From: Apoderus coryli
Taxonomy: Eukaryota > Arthropoda > Insecta > Coleoptera > Attelabidae
DNA: 64,000 bases
Reading direction: 5' to 3'
NCBI GenBank assembly: GCA_911728435.2
Contig: OU452213.1
Coordinates: 1,095,834 to 1,159,833 of the forward strand
The position numbers and the translations under genes were made by a program. The notes beneath the pieces are model-generated. The model made no database searches. It was not told the origin of the DNA and saw only the letters and a program-made list of their open reading frames with translations. Every line of letters starts with the position of its first letter. The stretch's first letter is position 1. Shown in pieces: positions 58,221-64,000 of this stretch.

Positions 58221-58494
58221 AATGCTAAGATTGTACCATGAGGGTCAAGCCAGAGATTGATAGCAACAAAAAGCAGGTATTATATGGATACAATCCAGTA
58301 TATCTTTAAAATCTTTGGTAGGGTATAAAAGATACGGTAACTTAGTAATTTCTCCCTAATATTACCCGAACCCAATAAGGTGTATTCAATTTGATTGTGT
58401 GAATGTTGCTTTATTTCTTTGTTTGGGATATGCTCCCAAAAATTTTTATTTTACACAAAAATCTTATCTTATATTGATCTTATAATGACGACGA

Positions 58495-58705
58495 TGCCAG
58501 TACAGTTTGGCTATTGGATCCTGTAAATGAAAATCCATTGCTTTCTTTAAAAAACAGGGCTAAGAATTTAGAGGTGGTGACAAAAACTACAATTCAAAAC
58601 ATTTTACAACAAAATAAAATGTATCCTTACAAGCCTCTTTTGAACCAAAATCTGGAGGTTGAAGATGAAACAGAAATTGTTCTATTTATAAAACCAAGTG
58701 AGTTT
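58495..58705 (+). mobile_element. DUF4817-type transposase, helix-turn-helix fragment
   Basis: The frame reads DPVNENPLLSLKNRAKNLEV, TKTTIQNILQQNKMYPYKPL and NQNLEVEDETEIVLF. It matches the helix-turn-helix and linker of the family seen at 38818-39800 (SxxxxAxxxxVxxxTxxxILxxxKxxPYKxQxxQxLxxxD). Neither catalytic region is present. Confidence 0.65.
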
Positions 58706-58744
58706 TTTCTTTGGCGTTTTTTCAAATGATTAATTTGAAATAAA

Positions 58745-60850
58745 TACATACTTTTATGGAAAGTAAAAGTATTAACAAAACCTACGCGATTATTTTCTAC
58801 AGGCAGAAATTGAAATAAAAACCAAAAACAGCACTACTGGTGGGCGAAACTTAAAAAGCTTTATTATATTTATGTATTATAATAAAAACGACACCTACAA
58901 CCATCCGTATAAGACATAACGTTAACTACTAGAATATAAATCCAAACCCTCCCAATTCAAAATTAACATCCTCATTCACACGTATATTAATCATATCCAT
59001 ACCTTCGCAATGCACTGTATGTTTGATAAATAATTATATAGGAATTACGTACATTTTAAAAATAGTTCCAAATTGATTCATGCGGATGCAGGGTACCTTA
59101 TGATATAATTTTTATTTATTTTATTTATAATAAAATACGAATGATCTAAACCAACAAATGTATAAAAATAATTAGGCAATACCATCACGAAAATGCAAAA
59201 TGAAGTTATTCAAAAACATGCATCACTATCATTTTTATTAATAGAAAATTCAAATTTATTTAAAAAAATCTACTAGTCATTGTTTTAACACTATAATGTA
59301 TATTCCAGCCATGATTTTAATTTTTGTTGTAATATTATACAGAGTGGTATTTAAAAAATCAAAGTTGATGATGGGTTTTCAAAAACGAAACGTCGTAGTG
59401 ACAATTTCTAAACACTATCTTTTTCTCCTCAAAAAGTAACTATGAGGAAGTGCTTTTCATTTTTTTATATCTGTAAAAATAATGTCAGAAATTAATAAAA
59501 ACTAAAATCGCAAAAAATTCTCGAAAACTGAAAGTTAGTTTACTTTTGAAAACAATATTTAAAAGGTGTTTAAATTGTACAACTTTTATCTAATTGTACA
59601 CAAATTAATAACTTTAATTAAAGTGAAAGATCTTCGGTCTGAACTATTTCTTCAAAGTAATTTTAAAGTAACTTTAAAAAACCAAACACCTAAATTTATT
59701 TACCCTGTTTAACAGAAAATGGACAAACTGTATAAATAAAATATCTGTAAATAAATACAAAAATCAACCAATCTGTGATAGTATCATCTAAAAGAGCTCT
59801 TATACTACTAGGTACATAGAGAAATGTACATTTTTATAAACGTTTCGTCCTTGATAAATCTTCACTTATTTTTATGTGGACGATGCTGAGTTTGATCATG
59901 ATCAACTTGGCTCACTGAACTCAAATAATCTGCTTGTTACGATAGTAGGTAAGAATAATATTATCTAGATTTTACTTTAGGCATATGCTGATACTGTCTA
60001 GCAGTTAATTATGTGGTTTTTGCTAATATACGGGGAAACATAAAGGTGGTTTAGAGAATATTTTTTAGGCAAATTATTACAGCTCTAATAGGAATCGAAT
60101 AATACAGCTCTTTGTTCGAATTTAGCGCACCTTCTTTGGGTTTCTAGAATCCTAAAAATGCTAAAATTGACAACAAATACGTAAACATATGGTAAAGTTA
60201 AGACATAAGTTCTATGTTTGATTGTAAATCTTAAAGAAGTTGCAACAAATACGTACGACCCCTATACGATACACCTTATTTGTTGTTGCACATAGGAGTC
60301 AGCTAAAATCGTCGATAAACTTTTAAAATAAATTGAAAAGAGATCTAAAAGAATTAAGCAAAACCCATTTGTGCACGTAGGAGTTTTTCTTTCTAAGTTG
60401 CGAAATGTATAGTAGGTATTTATAAAAAAAAACGTCATGTTGATTTAAAATTCAAGGTGTTATATTATGTTGTGTTTAGACCCACACATCGAAAATTACC
60501 ATAAAAAGAAAAACCGGGAACCACTAGGTACTTATTATAAGCCTTTCACTTTTTAATTTTATTTGTCAACTTAGGTTCTTCGTAGTTTATAATAATTTTA
60601 TTTAAAGGTCAGTGACAAATAATATTTGACAAAAGTGAAATTGTTATTTCCGTTCTGTTGGGATTATTGTTTAATCGTGTTAATGAGAGGGTTTTTGAGT
60701 AAAGTTTTATTGCGAAAAAAAATAAAAGTTGTGATAATTTAATGTCTTTTCTAACATCTCAAAAATATTTTTTAAGGTTCTGGCCAGCAGCATTGCTTTT
60801 TTTTTAATTAGCTCAATAAAATAACTGACGACCTTTAAGGTGAAATATTT
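58745..60850. other. AT-rich intergenic sequence with two decayed GAAAC motifs
   Basis: At 59367-59392 (+) TTGATGA...GAAACGTC and at 59820-59860 (-) TGAAGA...GACGAAACG resemble decayed hammerhead cores, in opposite orientation about 450 bases apart. No gene is recognised in these 2 kb. Confidence 0.35.
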
Positions 60851-60854
60851 TTCG

Positions 60855-61625
60855 AAAATAGCAGACCAGGAACACATAAGTTTGACCAAATAGACCAAAT
60901 TAATAAGGCAAGTTATTGGTTTTTTACTGTGGCACCATCTACTTCATCATACTTGAACTGAAATATTCCGAAAAGGAGGTCCCTAACATTTATTTAATAT
61001 AGTTTTAAATTATTTATATTTATTTGATGACTGTTCTTTTGAATATTTCACTTTGGGAAGACACGATTTCGTACCAGGAACACAAAATTTGATCAAATGC
61101 AAAAAATTAATAGGACAAGTTTATTGCTTTTTACAGTGGCGCCATCTGCATCAAGGATACTTGAACTGAAATATTTCAAAAAGGAGGTCTCTACATATAA
61201 TTAATATAATTTGTATTTATTGATATGTGATCATTGTTTTAACAGTGTTTTAATTATTGTACTATGGGAAGACACGATTTCGTACCAGGAACACAAGTTT
61301 GATCAAATGCAACAAATTAATAGGCGAAGTTATTGATATTTTCTACAGTGGCACCATCTGCTTGAACATACTTGAACTGAAATATTTCAAAAAGGAGGTC
61401 TCTACATTTAATTAATGTAATTTTTATTTATTGATATTTGATGATGTGATAATTTCACTTTGGGAAGACACGATTTCGTATTAGGAATACATTTGATCAA
61501 ATGCAACAAATTAATAGGCGAAGTTATTGATATTTTCTACAGTGGCACCATCTGCTCGAACATACTTGAACTGAAATAGTTCAAAAAGGAGGTCTCTACA
61601 TTTAATTAATACAAATTTAAATTAT
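60855..61625 (+). repeat. satellite array 1, about 200-bp unit, 3.7 copies
   Basis: ACAGTGGCACCATCTGC recurs (diverged in the first unit) at about 60926, 61133, 61344 and 61539. Each unit also contains ACTTGAACTGAAATAT, AAAAAGGAGGTC, GGAAGACACGATTTCGTA and CCAGGAACACA. It stops about 400 bases before the Cys/Pro gene at 62047. The segment GATTTCGTACCAGGAACACA is shared with satellite array 2. Confidence 0.9.
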
Positions 61626-62046
61626 TTATATATGATGACCGCGATGTTGTTTATTGTTTAATAAATACACTATTGAAGGCAACTATATTAGTGATTTATT
61701 TATAAGATGTAATTATGTTATTATCTCGGTTATTATGGACTATATCCTTCTTCAAACTCAGACCAGCTGGGCTGATGTGATGTGATCATCTAACTCTCAC
61801 CTCACTTGTAATGGCCATAAAATCGAACATGCAATATCACATCAGTTCAACTGAACTGAGATGTAGAACGTCTTATAACAAAGAAATGCAGTAACCATGG
61901 TACTATTTATTTAGAAACAAATAATTTGTCAAAAAAAATCAATCAAAATTTTCCGCGTCAAAATTCTGCATTAATTTTTGTTAAAGAAAATCCAAATTCT
62001 CAGTTTAATTTTACTTGAAGAAAAAATCAATAAAAAAAACACCAAG

Positions 62047-62304
62047 ATGCCTGAATGCTGTCCACCATGTTGCTCACCATGTAATTGTGTCCCATTAGCA
62101 GTGTGTCCGTGCTGTCCACCGCCGCCATGTCCATGCGCTCCTGTGGCAGTCCCATGTGTGCCACAAGCCTGTGTGTATGTACCAGTACTGACGCCGTGTC
62201 CATGTCCTTGCCCATGCCCATGTCCCCCTTGCGACAATGGGAAAAACGGTAATGGGAATGGTTCAAATGGACGATCCAATGGAGACCAATGTTCTTCATG
62301 TTAA
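62047..62304 (+). CDS. Cys/Pro-rich small protein with Asn-Gly tail (family member B)
   Basis: The protein has 85 residues, 21 of them Cys. It begins MPECCPPCCSPCNCVP, continues with CPCCPPPPCPCAPVAVP and a run of alternating Pro-Cys (PCPCPCPCPCPPC), and ends DNGKNGNGNGSNGRSNGDQC. I prefer ATG 62047, with A at -3 and the Cys-Pro block directly following, over the in-frame ATG at 61978, whose extension is A-rich leader sequence. AATAAA lies at 62419-62424. Cysteine pairs suggest disulfide cross-linking or metal binding in a structural role. The lack of a signal peptide argues for an intracellular product. Gly-His-rich frames on the other strand are shadows. Confidence 0.75.
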   Translation: MPECCPPCCSPCNCVPLAVCPCCPPPPCPCAPVAVPCVPQACVYVPVLTPCPCPCPCPCPPCDNGKNGNGNGSNGRSNGDQCSSC

Positions 62305-62429
62305 ATGGTAGATCGTCTTTTTGTAATGTCCAAAATGTATGTTTGTTAATTGTCTTTGTAATGTTTTATTTGTGTTATAAGTGTAATTATGTGGATGTGT
62401 TTAATTTTTGTATATTTTAATAAAAGTTA

Positions 62430-62700
62430 TTTTAATTACAACACATTTCTGCCTGGTTTTGTAGGTGTTCATTTTGTAATCAATTTGTTTTGGTTTTAGT
62501 AAACAAAATTAGTTTAAGAGATGTAATAAAATATCACTTTGTTATTAATTGTATGGACCTTAACACTAAATAATTGGCTGCATCACCGTAAGGTGGAGGC
62601 CACACCGAGAAGAAGAAGACCTCATCCCTCATCTAAACTCAGCTGTTCTAAATTGACACATGACACATGAAAAGCCCTTTTTTATTTTGATTTTCAAGAC
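62430..62700. other. spacer between convergent Cys/Pro genes
   Basis: AT-rich, with gtggaggccacaccgagaag at about 62595 as the only GC-richer segment. No feature is recognised. Confidence 0.35.
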
Positions 62701-62749
62701 AATTTATTACTTGCTACGAATTACGAATACAAAATCCAATATTTTAATA

Positions 62750-62968
62750 TTACAATAACCTTACATTAGGTGGACATGGACAGGGTACTCGATTCGGAGG
62801 ACATCCGGGTGGACAACAAGGCACCAATTTGTTGACAAACATAGCTGGGACAGCTCCGGGTACGTTGTAGAACAGGCACGGCAGTGGGGGACAGCACGGG
62901 GTGCAGCATGGAGTTGGAATCTTACATTTGTTGTCTTCTTCCATTGTTATTGTAAGTTTTATTTGCAC
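62750..62968 (-). CDS. Cys/Pro-rich small protein (family member C)
   Basis: The minus-strand frame has 72 residues from ATG 62968, or 64 from ATG 62944 (MEEDNKCKIPTPCCTPCC). I favour the shorter form because the Cys-Pro block then starts close to the N-terminus, as in member B. Eleven Cys occur in CC-P and CPPG patterns (VPCCPPGCPPNRVPCPCPP), separated by a hydrophobic middle LFYNVPGAVPAMFVNKL. It lacks the Asn-Gly tail of members A and B. AATAAA on the same strand is at 62708-62703. It is convergent with member B, 450 bases away. Confidence 0.65.
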   Translation of the reverse strand: MQIKLTITMEEDNKCKIPTPCCTPCCPPLPCLFYNVPGAVPAMFVNKLVPCCPPGCPPNRVPCPCPPNVRLL

Positions 62969-62974
62969 TAGAAT

Positions 62975-63370
62975 TCTGAGCTTGTTTTTCGTATTTTTTT
63001 TAAATTATTTTGAGTGACGTTCTGATGACTAATTGTCAAATACTATGTCAAAATCAAGGGTTTCTTTAAAATTAGAAAAGTGTACAGAGCATCCCAAGTT
63101 ATTCCTGTTCATTCTCCTTAAATGTTCGTTTCTACCCCAATATATCTACTGCAGTAAATTATATGAAGGGTTTGTTTCAGGTTTTGAATTGGTACCATCT
63201 TCAGGATATACGAATAAGCATAATACGACTAAAGGAGAACCACGTTTGTTGGTTGGAAAGAAGATTTGTTTGACACTAACATTTTTGTAGTTATTAAATT
63301 GTATTAGTATTAAGGAATCACAAAAACGAGTTTAATAATAAAATTTATTATAAATAAGTATGAGTTTTTT
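62975..63370. other. 5' flank of member C; degenerate CTGAAGA...GAAAC motif
   Basis: On the minus strand (63215-63170) CTGAAGA, GGTACCAATTC and ACCTGAAAC resemble the hammerhead-like motifs, but an extra base breaks the core. The plus-strand frame at 63033-63290 covers this motif and is not convincing as a gene. Confidence 0.3.
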
Positions 63371-63374
63371 TTGT

Positions 63375-64000
63375 ATCCTGGAAAACATAAATTACACCCC
63401 AGGGACACATAAGAAAAGAGGTGCAAGATATCGTTAATTTCAATTTCTTTAAAATCACAATTTCGTACCAGAACGCATAAGTTTAAAGAGGTGAATTTAA
63501 AGTATATTACCCCAAAAAACAAAGTTTTATTTATGTATAAAAATAGAGCAAAGGCTACAACAGACCATTTAATAATATAGTATTAGTATGTTAACTTTTG
63601 ATACGGTCGTAACAAATTATAATCTCCATTGATACGACCGTACCAAAAATGTATTGGTTGGTATGTATTCTATTCGCGATTTCGTACGAGGAACACATAA
63701 GTTTAAAGAGGTGAATGTAAAGTATTAGAGCAAAATCTCATTTTCTAAAAATCACAATTTCGTACCAGGAACACATAAGTTTAAAGAGGTGAATGTAAAG
63801 TATTGAGGAGAGCAAAATCTCATTTTCTAAAAATCACGATTTCGTACCAGGAACACATAAGTTTAAAGAGGTGAATGTAAAGTATTAGAGCAAAATCTCA
63901 TTTTCTAAAAATCACAATTTCGTACCAGGAACACATAAGTTTAAAGAGGTGAATGTAAAGTATTGAGGAGAGCAAAATCTCATTTTCTAAAAATCACGAT
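63375..64000 (+). repeat. satellite array 2, alternating 78- and 82-bp units
   Basis: TTTCGTACCAGGAACACATA (with variants) occurs at about 63464, 63679, 63757, 63839 and 63918 and starts again at the window edge. TAAAGAGGTGAATGTAAAG and AGCAAAATCTCATTTTC follow in each unit. Units alternately contain or lack GAGGAGAGC, giving a dimeric period of about 160 bases. The array runs past position 64000. The first units (63375-63540) are more diverged. Confidence 0.9.

Noticed and set aside
61971..62299. Gly/His-rich minus-strand frames opposite the Cys/Pro gene
   Set aside because: They are the antisense reading of the Pro-Cys codons (CCN/TGY becomes GGN/CAY-like repeats); the plus frame has better context, a short UTR and a poly(A) signal.
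63033..63290. 85-codon plus-strand frame
   Set aside because: It overlaps the 5' flank of the minus-strand Cys/Pro gene and a decayed CTGAAGA...GAAAC motif; nothing indicates selection on protein.

Overview
This is an AT-rich animal nuclear window, almost certainly from an insect. A beetle is my best guess, but the sequence cannot prove the order. There are no prokaryotic operons. Coding signal is a few short GT-AG-bounded exons in a sea of dead transposons: jockey-, CR1/L2- and R1/LOA-like LINEs, several mariner/Tc1 families, TIR elements, a Crypton-type tyrosine recombinase and a tRNA-derived SINE.

The main host gene lies on the minus strand and spans about 47 kb. Five coding exons (50593-50602, 30984-31042, 12110-12308, 7747-7851, 3627-3743) join in phase. 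They give a signal peptide, an LDLa-like cysteine module, a compact EGF module and a calcium-binding EGF module. This fits the N-terminus of Dumpy, the giant apical extracellular-matrix protein that attaches epidermis and tendon cells to cuticle. The gene continues beyond the left edge. A likely 5' UTR exon and an arthropod-type initiator lie near 50723-50841. Most transposons in the window sit inside its introns.

Upstream of dumpy (52-64 kb) are a complete THAP zinc-finger domain on the minus strand, split over two exons and broken by one missing base, and three small cysteine/proline-rich genes (56893-57147 +, 62047-62304 +, 62750-62968 -). Two tandem satellite arrays flank the last two of these genes and share a core sequence.

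The most interesting non-protein signal is a set of hammerhead-ribozyme-like motifs. The one at 35423-35470 has every core base, a stem II, a palindromic stem III and a six-pair stem I. Two others (7006-7046 and 23089-23126) share the same architecture, and a fourth keeps only the core. Such motifs are known from Penelope-like elements and retrozymes, but no matching protein was seen here. Other notable items are a Crypton relic followed by a long palindrome (1486-1642), a TIR element carrying two non-adjacent pieces of a LINE reverse transcriptase (13622-13997), and a 660-bp element with about 135-bp inverted repeats (29025-29685).
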